Below are positions 33,755 through 43,133 of a stretch of 64,000 bases of DNA, piece by piece. A model generated the notes under the pieces. It saw only the letters and a program-made list of their open reading frames with translations, had not been told where the DNA came from and made no database searches. How positions within the stretch are numbered: the stretch's first letter is position 1; every line of letters starts with the position of its first letter. The DNA is from Candidatus Dojkabacteria bacterium (GTDB lineage Bacteria > Patescibacteriota > Dojkabacteria > SC72 > T1SED10-24), in assembly GCA_003554185.1 (NCBI GenBank), contig PWFU01000107.1, forward strand, positions 1 to 64,000, given 5' to 3'. The translations under genes were made by a program, and so were the position numbers.

Positions 33755-35038
33755 TTAGGTATTTTCTATACTAGCTCCAAGTTTGTTTAGTGTCTGTATC
33801 AATTCAGGGTATCTGCGCTTAATGGGTGTCGCATTCTCTATAGTTGTTGTTCCTTGAGCTGCTAATGCCGCTAATAACAAAGAATGTGCGCCTTGTATTA
33901 TACTTGGCGATACGACTGTAGTCCCTCGAAATTTAGAAGGTCCAAATGTAATAACCTTGTTTAAATCTCCTAACTCTACATTGGCTCTAAGTTTTATTAA
34001 TTCATTTACGAAACTGAATTGATTTTCATACATATTTTGCATAATTCTTATGCTCCCCTTGGCTTTTGCGGCTAATACTATGACTTGAGGTGTTAGATCT
34101 ACTGGGAAACCAACAGGCCAAGGATATGCTGGTATTTTATCGATGTATCCTTGTAAGTTGCTTTTGCACTTTAAATCTTGTTTTGAAGGTATAATTATAT
34201 CATTCTCTTCAATTTCGTAATTTAAATTTATCTTTTCATAATACTTTAAAATCATTTCCATGTGCTCTGGAATAGCGTTCTTAATTCTCAAATTACCGTT
34301 TGTTATAGCAGCGGCAACTATTAATCCCCCTATGTCTATATGATCTGGTATGATTGTCCACTTTCCACCTTGTAAATCTTTCACTCCTTCAATAATTAGT
34401 TTGTTTGTCCCTACTCCATTTATTTTAGCCCCTATGCTGTTTAAGAAGTTACATAAATCTTGTACATGTGGCTCACATGCAGCGTTGTATATAGTTGTTG
34501 TGCCTTCAGCTAAAACACTACCTAATATTAAATTTTCTGTGCCTGTAACGGATGCTTCTAGTTGCCATATACAATCGTTTCCGGTTAATTTTTTGACACT
34601 CAATTTATATATGTTGTTTTTATCAATTTTTGCTCCAAGGTTTGTAAGACCCTTTACTAACGTATCTACTGGTCTAGCACCCAATTTACATCCTTCAGCA
34701 CTATCAACTTGAGCCTTTCCAAATCGAGCTAGTAAAGGAGCTAAAAACATCAAAGAAGCTCTTTCTTTTTTAGCTAGATTCTTATCTATTTTTGAAGAAT
34801 CAATGTTTTTTGAACATAATTCAATTGTGTTTTTATCAATATATCTTTCTTCTCCTCCAATTTTTTTGTATATCTTCAGCATTATTCTTACAGAGGAACT
34901 TCGGGGTACATTTTCGAGAATAATCTTTTTATCTGTTAATACGCAAGCAGGTATTATTGCTAGTACAGAATTTTTATTTGGTGTTGGTTTTACTTCTCCA
35001 CCAATCGGATTTCCCCCTTGTATCTTTAGTGTGTTCAT
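33755..35038 (-). CDS. murA: UDP-GlcNAc enolpyruvyltransferase MurA
   Basis: First committed step of peptidoglycan synthesis. The 427 residues form two EPSP-synthase-like halves. The Lys-Asn pair of the active site is in TPNKNSVLA (residues 19-27). The catalytic, fosfomycin-reactive Cys is retained in EGCKLGARPVD (near residue 117). It follows metK by 4 nt. Confidence 0.96.
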   Translation of the reverse strand: MNTLKIQGGNPIGGEVKPTPNKNSVLAIIPACVLTDKKIILENVPRSSSVRIMLKIYKKIGGEERYIDKNTIELCSKNIDSSKIDKNLAKKERASLMFLAPLLARFGKAQVDSAEGCKLGARPVDTLVKGLTNLGAKIDKNNIYKLSVKKLTGNDCIWQLEASVTGTENLILGSVLAEGTTTIYNAACEPHVQDLCNFLNSIGAKINGVGTNKLIIEGVKDLQGGKWTIIPDHIDIGGLIVAAAITNGNLRIKNAIPEHMEMILKYYEKINLNYEIEENDIIIPSKQDLKCKSNLQGYIDKIPAYPWPVGFPVDLTPQVIVLAAKAKGSIRIMQNMYENQFSFVNELIKLRANVELGDLNKVITFGPSKFRGTTVVSPSIIQGAHSLLLAALAAQGTTTIENATPIKRRYPELIQTLNKLGASIENT

Positions 35039-35042
35039 TATT

Positions 35043-36194
35043 TTAATCGCTTATTTTAAAATAGTTTTGTATATCTTGTACCTTATCGGTATTTTCCCAA
35101 GTAAAATCTGGGTCTTTTCTTCCAAAATGTCCGTAGTTTGAAGTTTTCTGGTACTTCGGAGAATCAAGTTTTAGGTGTGCTATTGCATCTCCTGGTTTTA
35201 GTGGAAAAATTTCCTTAACCATATCTGTAATTTTATTATCTTCAATTTCTGAAGTATCAAAGGTATTTACATAAACACTAACTGGTTTTGCTATACCTAT
35301 CGCATAAGAAACTTGAACTTCACATTTCTTTGCAATTTTACTAGCTACAATGTTCTTTGCTATGTATCTGGCTAAATATGCTCCTGTTCGATCAACTTTA
35401 GTTGGGTCTTTTCCTGAGAATGCTCCTCCTCCGTGTCTACAATAACCTCCATAAGTATCCATGATTATTTTTCTTCCAGTTAATCCAGAATCCGCATAAG
35501 GGCCACCTTTAGAAAATTTACCTGCCGGGTTTATATGTATTTTGGTTTCATTGTCGAGCCAGTTGTCGCAGACAGGTTTAATAACTTTTTCGCTAATATC
35601 TTTTCTGAGGTCTTTTAAATCAATCTCTTCTAGATGTTGAGCGGAAAGTACTACATTGTCTAGCCTTTTAGGCTGGTCCCCTTCATATTCTACAGTAACT
35701 TGTGTTTTACCGTCAGGCCCTAAATATTCTAATATTTTATTCTTTCTGACGTTTGTTAATTTCATTGCAAGTTTATGAGCTAGATCTATGGGTAGAGGCA
35801 TGAGCTCATTAGTTTCTTGGCAAGCATATCCAAACATCATTCCTTGATCTCCAGCACCAAGTTCATCTCCCTGGATACCTTCAGAAATGTCTGGCGATTG
35901 TTCTTGTATGTGTACCAAAGTGGCTGTTTTATCCCAAATCATTCCGAATTCCTCTCGTGTATACCCTATATCTCTTAAAGTTTCTCTCGCTATTTTATTG
36001 AAATCAATATTACTTTTAGCAGTGATTTCACCCATCATTAAGATCATTCCGGTTTTGGTGCAAGTTTCTACTGCTACTCTACTCTGAGGGTCGTGTTTAA
36101 GACATTCATCCAAAATCCTATCACTGATTTGATCACAAATCTTATCAGGATGTCCCTCCGTAACACTTTCTGAAGAAAAGAGAGACTTTTGCAT
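35043..36194 (-). CDS. metK: S-adenosylmethionine synthetase
   Basis: Makes SAM from methionine and ATP, supplying the many methyltransferases nearby. The 383 residues show [19 protein letters not shown] (residues 7-25), [12 protein letters not shown] and [15 protein letters not shown], the P-loop-like signature. It is transcribed with murA. Divergent from murB. Confidence 0.98.
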   Translation of the reverse strand: MQKSLFSSESVTEGHPDKICDQISDRILDECLKHDPQSRVAVETCTKTGMILMMGEITAKSNIDFNKIARETLRDIGYTREEFGMIWDKTATLVHIQEQSPDISEGIQGDELGAGDQGMMFGYACQETNELMPLPIDLAHKLAMKLTNVRKNKILEYLGPDGKTQVTVEYEGDQPKRLDNVVLSAQHLEEIDLKDLRKDISEKVIKPVCDNWLDNETKIHINPAGKFSKGGPYADSGLTGRKIIMDTYGGYCRHGGGAFSGKDPTKVDRTGAYLARYIAKNIVASKIAKKCEVQVSYAIGIAKPVSVYVNTFDTSEIEDNKITDMVKEIFPLKPGDAIAHLKLDSPKYQKTSNYGHFGRKDPDFTWENTDKVQDIQNYFKISD

Positions 36195-36248
36195 AGATTG
36201 TTTCTATCTAATATATTATACTCTGCTAACTATTTTACACAATTTTTT

Positions 36249-37310
36249 ATGAAAATTAAAAAGAATTTTTCAATAAAAGATTTTAATACCTTTTCAGTAG
36301 ATGTTAAAGCCAAATATTTTGTTGAGATATCAGACATTGATGAGTTAAAGAAAATTTTAAAAGATTTTTCAAATGAAAAAAAAATATTCTTAGGAGAAGG
36401 AACTAACACTCTTTTTGTAAAAGATTGGGATGGTATCGTAGTTAAAATCAATTTTTTGGGTAAAGAAATTGTAAATGAAAATGAAAATAATATTTTTGTA
36501 AAAGTAAATGCTGGAGAAAATTGGAGTGATTTTGTTGATTGGGCTGTAGAAAAAAATTACGCTGGAATTGAAGGCATGGTAATGATTCCAGGAACGCTAG
36601 GAGGCGCTGTAACGCAGAGTATAGGGGCGTATGGTCAAGAAGTAAAAGATGTATTGAGTAGTATAGAGGTATTGGATATTGAAAAGCATAAAATTTTTAA
36701 GTTAAAACCTGAAGAGTGTGATTTTTCATACAGATATAGTAACTTTAAAGGAGATTGGAAGAATAAATATATTGTTATTGCTTCCACTGTTAGGTTGGAC
36801 AAAGGCCCTTCATTGTATTCCCTGGCCTATTCAAAAAAGTATGGTAGGTACAAATCGGTTTATGAGGATTTAGAAAAAATGGTTGGAGATAAATATACTA
36901 TTCAAGATTTTGCCCAAGCGATTAAAAGACAGAGGGAAAAGAAATTACCTGATCTGGAAGAGTTTGGGTCTTGTGGTAGTTTTTTTAAAAACCCTGTTGT
37001 CGATTTTAAAAAATATGAGGAATTAGAACAAAAGATACCAGATTTACAACCTTATCCTTTAGATAATTTGGGAGAAAAATGGTTTAAAATCCCAGCGGGT
37101 AAATTATTAGATGAATTGGGATTGAAGGGATATTGGAATGATAATGTTGGTGTATTTGAAAAACATGCTTTATGTATTGTTACAAACAAAAATGCATCTG
37201 GAACAGAAATTGTTGATTTGGCTAATAGGATGAAAAAAAGTGTAGAAAAAAATTATGGTGTAGAGTTAGTTGAGGAAGTAGATGTTTTACCTAAGCACTT
37301 TTCTACATAG
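36249..37310 (+). CDS. murB: UDP-N-acetylenolpyruvoylglucosamine reductase MurB
   Basis: FAD/NADPH enzyme that reduces the MurA product to UDP-MurNAc. From ATG 36249 it has 353 residues. FAD-binding elements are FNTFSVDVKAKYF near the start and GIEGMVMIPGTLGGAV (about 106-121); the catalytic Ser is in SCGSFFKNP (about 240-248). A TTG at 36189 would extend the frame but overlaps metK and crosses likely promoter sequence (TATACT 36218-36223), so the ATG is favoured. Confidence 0.95.
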   Translation: MKIKKNFSIKDFNTFSVDVKAKYFVEISDIDELKKILKDFSNEKKIFLGEGTNTLFVKDWDGIVVKINFLGKEIVNENENNIFVKVNAGENWSDFVDWAVEKNYAGIEGMVMIPGTLGGAVTQSIGAYGQEVKDVLSSIEVLDIEKHKIFKLKPEECDFSYRYSNFKGDWKNKYIVIASTVRLDKGPSLYSLAYSKKYGRYKSVYEDLEKMVGDKYTIQDFAQAIKRQREKKLPDLEEFGSCGSFFKNPVVDFKKYEELEQKIPDLQPYPLDNLGEKWFKIPAGKLLDELGLKGYWNDNVGVFEKHALCIVTNKNASGTEIVDLANRMKKSVEKNYGVELVEEVDVLPKHFST

Positions 37311-37316
37311 GTAACT

Positions 37317-37502
37317 TCATTTTTTATCTTTTTCACACTTGTACCTTCGAGATTTCTTGAATTCGCAGTTCTCTTTTTTCAGAATGTTCCTTTCCGCTCC
37401 AAGAGCGTGTGGGTAGTCTTTTTCAGCTTCATCCATCGTTTCATTTTCACCTTCTTCATATGTATCTCTTTTTATAATACCCGGATCTTTTTCTGCTTCC
37501 AT
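37317..37502 (-). CDS. Small charged protein, possible gene
   Basis: A 61-residue open frame, rich in Glu and Lys (DPGIIKRDTYEEGENETMDE near the start). It fills an otherwise empty 243-base gap between the 3' ends of murB and the MurC/Mpl-type ligase. In a genome this compact a 243-base gap is likely coding. No family or ribosome binding site is recognised, so it remains tentative. Confidence 0.5.
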   Translation of the reverse strand: MEAEKDPGIIKRDTYEEGENETMDEAEKDYPHALGAERNILKKENCEFKKSRRYKCEKDKK

Positions 37503-37553
37503 TTTTCTTTTACTTAATAAATTTACACGTTCCGGATTTTATCACATTTTCAT

Positions 37554-38960
37554 CTATATGTGTATTGTTTTATTCACTAATTCCCCCCAATCTCCAGCAC
37601 TCATAAACACAATTAATGTATTTGGACCAGAGTTCTCTTTCAAAAATTTTATAATCTGTTCTTGCCTTGGAAAGTAATATTTTTCCTTGTGTTCTATAGC
37701 ATCAAGAATGTCTATGCCGTGGACTCTATCTTCTTTTTTTGTGTTTTTTTTAACAGTTATTTTTGGAATTATGACTACATCAGATTCAGAAAAAACATCT
37801 TTGTACCAGTCTAGGACTTTTTTAGAATTCATTTCAGAAGTTCTTGGTGAGTAGAATGTAATAATTTTTTCGTTCTTGTATCTTGTTCTTAAAGCCTCCA
37901 ATGTAGATTTTGCTTTTACTGGAGAATGTGCAAAATCGTCAATTATTGTTGCTCCTTTTGAATTTTTCCCAATAATTTCTAATCTCCTTTTTACTCCTTT
38001 AAAGGTTTTTATACCTTCTCTAATATCCTCGACTTTAATTCCCAAATTGTATAGTAAAGATATAGCTGCTAAACAATTCTCTATATTATGTTTACCTAAT
38101 AATGTTGTCTCGAATTTTCCCAAGTTTTTTTGTCCCTTTTTAATCTCAAAAGATGTTTTCTTTTTTTGATGTTGTATATTGTTCACTCTAAAATCTCCGC
38201 CTGTTCCATAGAGAAACGTATTTTTTTGGTTCTGATCTACTAAATTTTCATTATTCTGCCCTTGAGTTGATATGTACAGAGATCCATTTTTTTCTTTTGT
38301 GAGTTTAACTAGAGATTTGTATGCATCTACGTATGCTTTTTCAGTTGAATACATATTGAGATGATCCCACTGAGCGGCTGTTATTATAGTGTGTTTGGGT
38401 TTATAGTACATAAATTTTGGTGTCATATCAAAGCCAAATGAAGCTGCGAATTCATCTCCTTCAACTACAGAAAACTCAGATTCTGTTTTTTTGATGCCTT
38501 GTTCGAAGTTTAAGGGTTGTCCCCCTATTAAAAACGAAGGTTCCTTTTTTGCTACTTCTAATATCCAAGCAATAATGGAGGTTATTGTAGTTTTTCCGTA
38601 GGTACCGGCAACTACTATGGATTCTTCTTTTACAATATGTTTACCAACTAAATAAGTGAAACTTTCTATTCTTTTTCCTAGTTGTTTAGCTTCAAGGTAT
38701 TCTTCATTCTCTGGATTTTTTATTAACATAGATCCTCCGATTATTACCAAATCGGCGTCTTTAACTCTTTCAGGTTTTGTGCCTTCATACCAATCCACTT
38801 TATTTTTCTCAAGCAATGAAAGTGCAGGATCATAGATCTTCTCATCAGATCCGGATATCTTGTAACCTTCTTTTTTAAGCATAACAGCAAGGGAAGATAT
38901 TGCTGAACCTCCTATGCCTATGAAGTGGATTTTGTTATATTTTTTATGACAGTTTTTCAT
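37554..38960 (-). CDS. murC: Mur ligase of MurC/Mpl type
   Basis: A 468-residue ligase with all three Mur domains: HFIGIGGSAISSLAVML (UDP-binding), AGTYGKTTITS (P-loop, about 119-129) and a C-terminal domain with DDFAHSPVKAKSTLEALR. Several stretches (FLIGGQPLNF, VVEGDEFAASF, PKFMYYKPKH) resemble Mpl, which attaches recycled tripeptide to UDP-MurNAc, more than standard MurC. As no other MurC is seen here, it may be the L-Ala-adding enzyme. It overlaps the upstream transferase-like gene by 17 nt. Confidence 0.88.
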   Translation of the reverse strand: MKNCHKKYNKIHFIGIGGSAISSLAVMLKKEGYKISGSDEKIYDPALSLLEKNKVDWYEGTKPERVKDADLVIIGGSMLIKNPENEEYLEAKQLGKRIESFTYLVGKHIVKEESIVVAGTYGKTTITSIIAWILEVAKKEPSFLIGGQPLNFEQGIKKTESEFSVVEGDEFAASFGFDMTPKFMYYKPKHTIITAAQWDHLNMYSTEKAYVDAYKSLVKLTKEKNGSLYISTQGQNNENLVDQNQKNTFLYGTGGDFRVNNIQHQKKKTSFEIKKGQKNLGKFETTLLGKHNIENCLAAISLLYNLGIKVEDIREGIKTFKGVKRRLEIIGKNSKGATIIDDFAHSPVKAKSTLEALRTRYKNEKIITFYSPRTSEMNSKKVLDWYKDVFSESDVVIIPKITVKKNTKKEDRVHGIDILDAIEHKEKYYFPRQEQIIKFLKENSGPNTLIVFMSAGDWGELVNKTIHI

Positions 38961-39642
38961 TATCTCCTTTTATTTTGTTTTTTAAATCATCAATATCTGT
39001 AGACCAACTTTCTCCATCAAACCATTCCAAACCCTTGAATTGTGTTTTGTATAGTGATTGTTCTGTATACACAGTTCCTAAATATATGTAAGATTTTTGT
39101 TTTTCTTTAGCATGCAATATTGCTTTTAACATCATTCCCATACCTATATTAGAGCCTATTAAATTTTTATCATAAAAAGGGTATGCATAATGCAGTGTTC
39201 TATCTTCCTCCATGGCTATACAGTACCCTACTGTCTGCTCTTCTTCTTTGTATATTAGTAAGTTTGTAAATATTTGTTCTTCGAATATTTGTCTAATCTT
39301 GGGTGTACTAATTATCTTTTTATTAAATTTTGTTTTAAAGTATTCTGTAGCAAACTTGGCGATATCATGAGTGTATTCGAAATCAGCAATTTCTTTATTT
39401 TCTATGGTTAAATTTTTCTGCTTTTTTAGTATTCGTCTATTTTCACTAGTAAGTTCAAAACTATTAAGATTAATTCTAATGTTGCGGGAGAGATAAAAAA
39501 GGTTTTTTCTCCTTCTAGTTGGTAAAAAGCCCTTTTCATAAATATCGTCGATGTTGTCTTGTTCTTCTTTTTCAAGATATACTAGATAAGGGTAATCGTA
39601 TTCCTGTAATCGGTTTGAATATTCTTTGAATAGATATTGCAT
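38944..39642 (-). CDS. Ate1/Bpt-like aminoacyltransferase-fold protein
   Basis: This 232-residue protein resembles the arginyl/leucyl-tRNA-protein transferase family. It has GFLPTRRRKNLFYLS (about 33-47), then ENRRILKKQKNLTI (compare RRVLRRN in Bpt), and near the C-terminus YIYLGTVYTEQSLYKTQFKG followed by GESW, matching the YLGYW...YKxxF...GxW end of that family. The N-terminal cysteine cluster is missing. It overlaps the MurC/Mpl-type gene, so it may add an amino acid to a wall precursor rather than to proteins; that role is inference. Confidence 0.65.
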   Translation of the reverse strand: MQYLFKEYSNRLQEYDYPYLVYLEKEEQDNIDDIYEKGFLPTRRRKNLFYLSRNIRINLNSFELTSENRRILKKQKNLTIENKEIADFEYTHDIAKFATEYFKTKFNKKIISTPKIRQIFEEQIFTNLLIYKEEEQTVGYCIAMEEDRTLHYAYPFYDKNLIGSNIGMGMMLKAILHAKEKQKSYIYLGTVYTEQSLYKTQFKGLEWFDGESWSTDIDDLKNKIKGDNEKLS

Positions 39643-39646
39643 AATA

Positions 39647-39652
39647 ATTATA
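39647..39652 (-). promoter_or_regulatory. -10 box of the Ate1/Bpt-like gene
   Basis: TATAAT ends 4 nt before the ATG at 39642, slightly closer than in other leaderless cases here. No clear -35 box. Confidence 0.4.
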
Positions 39653-39695
39653 GTTGATTTTGTAAACTTGATAGATTTTAAAATCTAGTATAGTA

Positions 39696-39701
39696 TATAA
39701 T
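39696..39701 (+). promoter_or_regulatory. -10 box of the secreted 464-residue protein gene
   Basis: TATAAT ends 8 nt before ATG 39710. No good -35 is found at 17 bp; TTGATA at 39668-39673 is 22 bp away. Confidence 0.45.
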
Positions 39702-39709
39702 AGATTATT

Positions 39710-41104
39710 ATGAAAAAAAATATTCTGATATCAAAAATTATTGTTTTGCTAATTGTTTTCTTCCTTTTTGGCTCAGTTTTGGTGACTTTTGCTGATTCGG
39801 GAGTTTTACTTGATGGCATTAGAGTTACAGAGAAGGAGAAAGATGATGAAGTTGATTTTAATCTCTCCAGCATTTCTTATGAGATAGAAGATGGTTTTGT
39901 AGATATCTATGGTATTGATATCCAGACGGATTTAGAAGTTAATGAGGTTTTGTACTCCCTTGATGGTGGGATTAGTTGGAGTAAAGCCGAGGATTTGAGA
40001 TTTGATCTTCTAGACGAGGAGATGTATTCAGAAAGATCGGTTCTCAATTTAAAGGTTATTACTGATCAAGAGGAATCTTTTACTTCTGTTGATAAACATA
40101 TTATTGATGATGAAGTAGGAGAAAAAATTTTGGGATATTTTTTTAGAAGTAATGAAGAACCTGTTGTTATGAACAACGAAGGTGATGTTCTGTTTAACCC
40201 TAATCATGATTTAGAAATATTTGTGGAAACTTCTCATTCTGTTTCTGAAGTAAAAGTAGGCTATGATGATGATTATACGGATTTAACATACAACTATACT
40301 ACGCAACTCTGGCAAGGTATTGTATTAGAAGATGTTTTAGATGCAAAGGAGAATTCCCTTGAAGTAGTTGTAGGAGAAAAGTCTCTAAGCTTACCTGATG
40401 TGTTGAATGTTAAATATCTTGATGAAGGAGAAAATAGAATGTTTGGGGATTACAGTATTTATTATTTTAATGGGTATGAGTGGAGGTCTATGGAGTATTC
40501 CGAAGAAGATTTAGATTATTCCATATTTACTATGGTGCCAGGTGAATACTATGTTAGGGTTGAGCAAGATGGTAGAGATTTGTATTCCCCTATTTTTGAA
40601 CTTGATGAAAGAACTGTGGTGTCTTTTTCATCTACGGACGATTCTTTTGGCTTGTTATTTTTTTGGCTTGAGAAGTACTTTCTATCTTTAGAAACTAATT
40701 TTTTTGCATCAGATTATATGGCTGTTGAAGCTTACTCTTCTTATGATGTGGCTGATTTTGTAGAATTAGAGGATTATGTAGATGGTGATAAAGATACAAT
40801 ATTCTTATATATAAATGCATGGAATCCTCTATACAAAAATTATTTAGAGAAATTTATTGATTATAGTGATAACTTTGAAATATTATTATTAACTGATTCT
40901 AAAAATTATCAAACTTTGAAAGTCGGAATTAGAGATTATGACACTTCGTTAGAATTATATGAGATAGAACAAGAAGATTTAGATGTTCTTGGAGATAAAC
41001 AACCAAAGATCTATTTATATGACTCTAACGATAATACAATATTTGGTTTTCAGGGTACGAACTTATTAAGAGTTTTAGATAATTTTATTTCAGAAAATCT
41101 TTAG
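39710..41104 (+). CDS. Secreted protein with cysteine-less thioredoxin-like end
   Basis: The 464-residue protein has an N-terminal signal peptide or anchor (about 8-28, cut possible after VTFA). The middle is beta-rich and acidic, without a named domain. The C-terminus (about 360-464) reads like a thioredoxin fold: DTIFLYINAWNPLYKNYLEKF, where W-N-P-L-Y stands in place of W-C-x-x-C, then LLTDSKN and KIYLYDSNDNTIFGFQG. With both cysteines gone it cannot do disulfide exchange. The fold call is inferred by pattern. It is followed 6 nt later by a Cache-domain membrane protein. Confidence 0.7.
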   Translation: MKKNILISKIIVLLIVFFLFGSVLVTFADSGVLLDGIRVTEKEKDDEVDFNLSSISYEIEDGFVDIYGIDIQTDLEVNEVLYSLDGGISWSKAEDLRFDLLDEEMYSERSVLNLKVITDQEESFTSVDKHIIDDEVGEKILGYFFRSNEEPVVMNNEGDVLFNPNHDLEIFVETSHSVSEVKVGYDDDYTDLTYNYTTQLWQGIVLEDVLDAKENSLEVVVGEKSLSLPDVLNVKYLDEGENRMFGDYSIYYFNGYEWRSMEYSEEDLDYSIFTMVPGEYYVRVEQDGRDLYSPIFELDERTVVSFSSTDDSFGLLFFWLEKYFLSLETNFFASDYMAVEAYSSYDVADFVELEDYVDGDKDTIFLYINAWNPLYKNYLEKFIDYSDNFEILLLTDSKNYQTLKVGIRDYDTSLELYEIEQEDLDVLGDKQPKIYLYDSNDNTIFGFQGTNLLRVLDNFISENL

Positions 41105-41110
41105 GGTGTT

Positions 41111-42676
41111 ATGTTACAAAACCTTTTATTAATAAATCTTTTTTTAATAGCGAATGCATTGATTACTTTAGCATTTGTTCTTTACGGTTGGGTTTACCTG
41201 GATTTATATTTACAAAGGAAGAAAAAGAATGCTTTGTGTATAGGTTTGGGTGCTTGGATTTTAGCTCTCTCTTTTCTATCCGCAATCTATTTTGAATTAA
41301 GAGAAGTTGGGATTTTAAAAGAATATATATTTCTTTCTCTGCAATTTATTGGTTTGTTATCAATTGCATATGGTTATAGTCAGGAAAAAATTCCTGTTGA
41401 ACCAAAACTTTCTACTTCCAAAAAGAAGCATAAGAGAGGGAAAACGACCAAACTAAAATCTGTTTTCTTACCTTTCTGGGTTGCTTTTGGTTTTGTTGCA
41501 AATTTTTTCTTAGCGGTTTTTACTACTACAAAGATATTACATAAAATAAATTATGGGCGTAGTAAAGAGTATCGTCCCTTAATGTATTTTTGGCTAATAA
41601 TTTCTTTTATTCTGCTCTTAAATGTTGTAGCTCTCTTTGGTAATCAAAGATTTCCTTTTATTGAAATTTCTTTGATGAAATTCTCTTTTGTTTGGACTGT
41701 ATTGCAGATACTTCTACTGGTTTGTTTTGTTTTGATGTATAGATGGATAAGTTTGTTTTTATCTTTTAGAAACTTTACGAAGGTATTATTTAATCTTTGG
41801 AGTTTTTCAATAATTTTATGTGTGATTATAGTTTCCATCTTCATTTCTATAAATATTCCAACTTACGAGGAAGAAGTTTCAAAGGTCTTGAGAAGTAGTG
41901 GTAGAATGATTGAATTCAATATTGAAAATGCTCAAAAAGCTAATTTAAGTGTATTAGAGGTCATATCTACAGATGATGATATCATGCGAGGGATAAAAGA
42001 GAAGGATATCTCTTTGTTGGATGATAAGCTAAGGTTTATGTCATTGAATAACCAAAACCTTGATCATCTACTAATTACTGACGCTGAGGGAAGGATAGTT
42101 TATGATTTGGCTAGTGGGGAAAGCTTTGACGAGTTGATTTCTGGGAACGAAATTTTAATGGAGGCTTTGAGTAACAAGGAAAAGAGTAGTGGTTATTGGG
42201 TTGAAAATGAAGGAACTATAATGGAAAGGCTTGGTTATCAAAATGTTGTACCTGTCTTTGATGATGGTGTATTTGTAGGCTTGATTTCTGCAACAAAATA
42301 TCTAGATGGCAGTTTTTTGAATCGATTAACTAGTTATACCCAACAGGATTTTCTATTAGTTGATGATACTTGGCGCATATTGGATTCTTCTCTCTCTCAA
42401 GATTTAGAATTTGATGATGTTATTCGTATAAATAGGGTTCGTGCTTTAGATGAAGAAGGTTCTGTTATGGTTGAAATAAATAATAACGCTTATTTGGGGT
42501 ATTATGTAGATTTTGAAGAAAAGGGAGGTTTGCTTAGCTTGGCTCCTTATGATTTAGTAGCTTCAACTGCTGAAAATTCTATGTACAGAACGTCCTTCTA
42601 TGCAGTTTTGATTAGTCTCCTAGCCATAGTACCTAGCTATTATTTTGCTAGGAAGATTGAAAGAGAATGGGCTTAA
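41111..42676 (+). CDS. Multi-pass membrane protein with extracytoplasmic Cache-like sensor
   Basis: The 521-residue protein has about six N-terminal membrane helices (1-245), then an extracytoplasmic domain (about 270-490) and a final helix (about 495-515). The outer domain begins with a long helix (SGRMIEFNIENAQKAN) and has LLITDAEGRIVYDL and YQNVVPVFDDGVFVGLISA, which fit a double Cache/PAS-like ligand sensor. It ends just after the last helix with no HAMP, kinase or signalling output. It converges on, and overlaps by 4 nt, a response regulator gene. Confidence 0.75.
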   Translation: MLQNLLLINLFLIANALITLAFVLYGWVYLDLYLQRKKKNALCIGLGAWILALSFLSAIYFELREVGILKEYIFLSLQFIGLLSIAYGYSQEKIPVEPKLSTSKKKHKRGKTTKLKSVFLPFWVAFGFVANFFLAVFTTTKILHKINYGRSKEYRPLMYFWLIISFILLLNVVALFGNQRFPFIEISLMKFSFVWTVLQILLLVCFVLMYRWISLFLSFRNFTKVLFNLWSFSIILCVIIVSIFISINIPTYEEEVSKVLRSSGRMIEFNIENAQKANLSVLEVISTDDDIMRGIKEKDISLLDDKLRFMSLNNQNLDHLLITDAEGRIVYDLASGESFDELISGNEILMEALSNKEKSSGYWVENEGTIMERLGYQNVVPVFDDGVFVGLISATKYLDGSFLNRLTSYTQQDFLLVDDTWRILDSSLSQDLEFDDVIRINRVRALDEEGSVMVEINNNAYLGYYVDFEEKGGLLSLAPYDLVASTAENSMYRTSFYAVLISLLAIVPSYYFARKIEREWA

Positions 42677-43071
42677 TCTGTAGTTAGGTTCTTTTTCCCC
42701 TGTGCTTGTAAAATTTCTTTTACTTTTTTAACAACATCGGCGGGTATTAGCTCACTCTTGACCAAGTAACTAATAGCTCCCAAATTTATAGCTTCTTCTA
42801 CATATTGTTCGTCAGACATATTTGTGAGCATTATTACAGGTATATCTTTTGTGGTTTGGGATTCCTTTAACTCCTTTAGTGCTTCAATACCATTTTTAAC
42901 GGGCATCATTATATCAAGCAGAATAATATCAGGTTTTATTTCATTGGCTATTTTGACACCTTTTTCTCCGTTTTCTGCTATATGACATTCATAACCATCA
43001 GCTTTAAATTTTCTAGAATACATCTGTGTTAACAAATATTCATCTTCGACTAATAGTACTTTTATGCTCAT
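42673..43071 (-). CDS. CheY-like single-domain response regulator
   Basis: A 132-residue receiver with VEDE near the start, the phospho-acceptor Asp in ILLDIMMPVKNG (about 54), and VIMLTN and LVKS switch residues. It has no output domain, so it works by protein contact or phosphotransfer. It follows the histidine kinase gene (63 nt) and also has its own TATACT box about 40 nt upstream. Confidence 0.92.
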   Translation of the reverse strand: MSIKVLLVEDEYLLTQMYSRKFKADGYECHIAENGEKGVKIANEIKPDIILLDIMMPVKNGIEALKELKESQTTKDIPVIMLTNMSDEQYVEEAINLGAISYLVKSELIPADVVKKVKEILQAQGKKNLTTD

Positions 43072-43133
43072 TTTTATTCTTTTTATAACTTAAACTAATT
43101 CTAGTATAGATGTTAAATGCTAAAGGGTCAACA

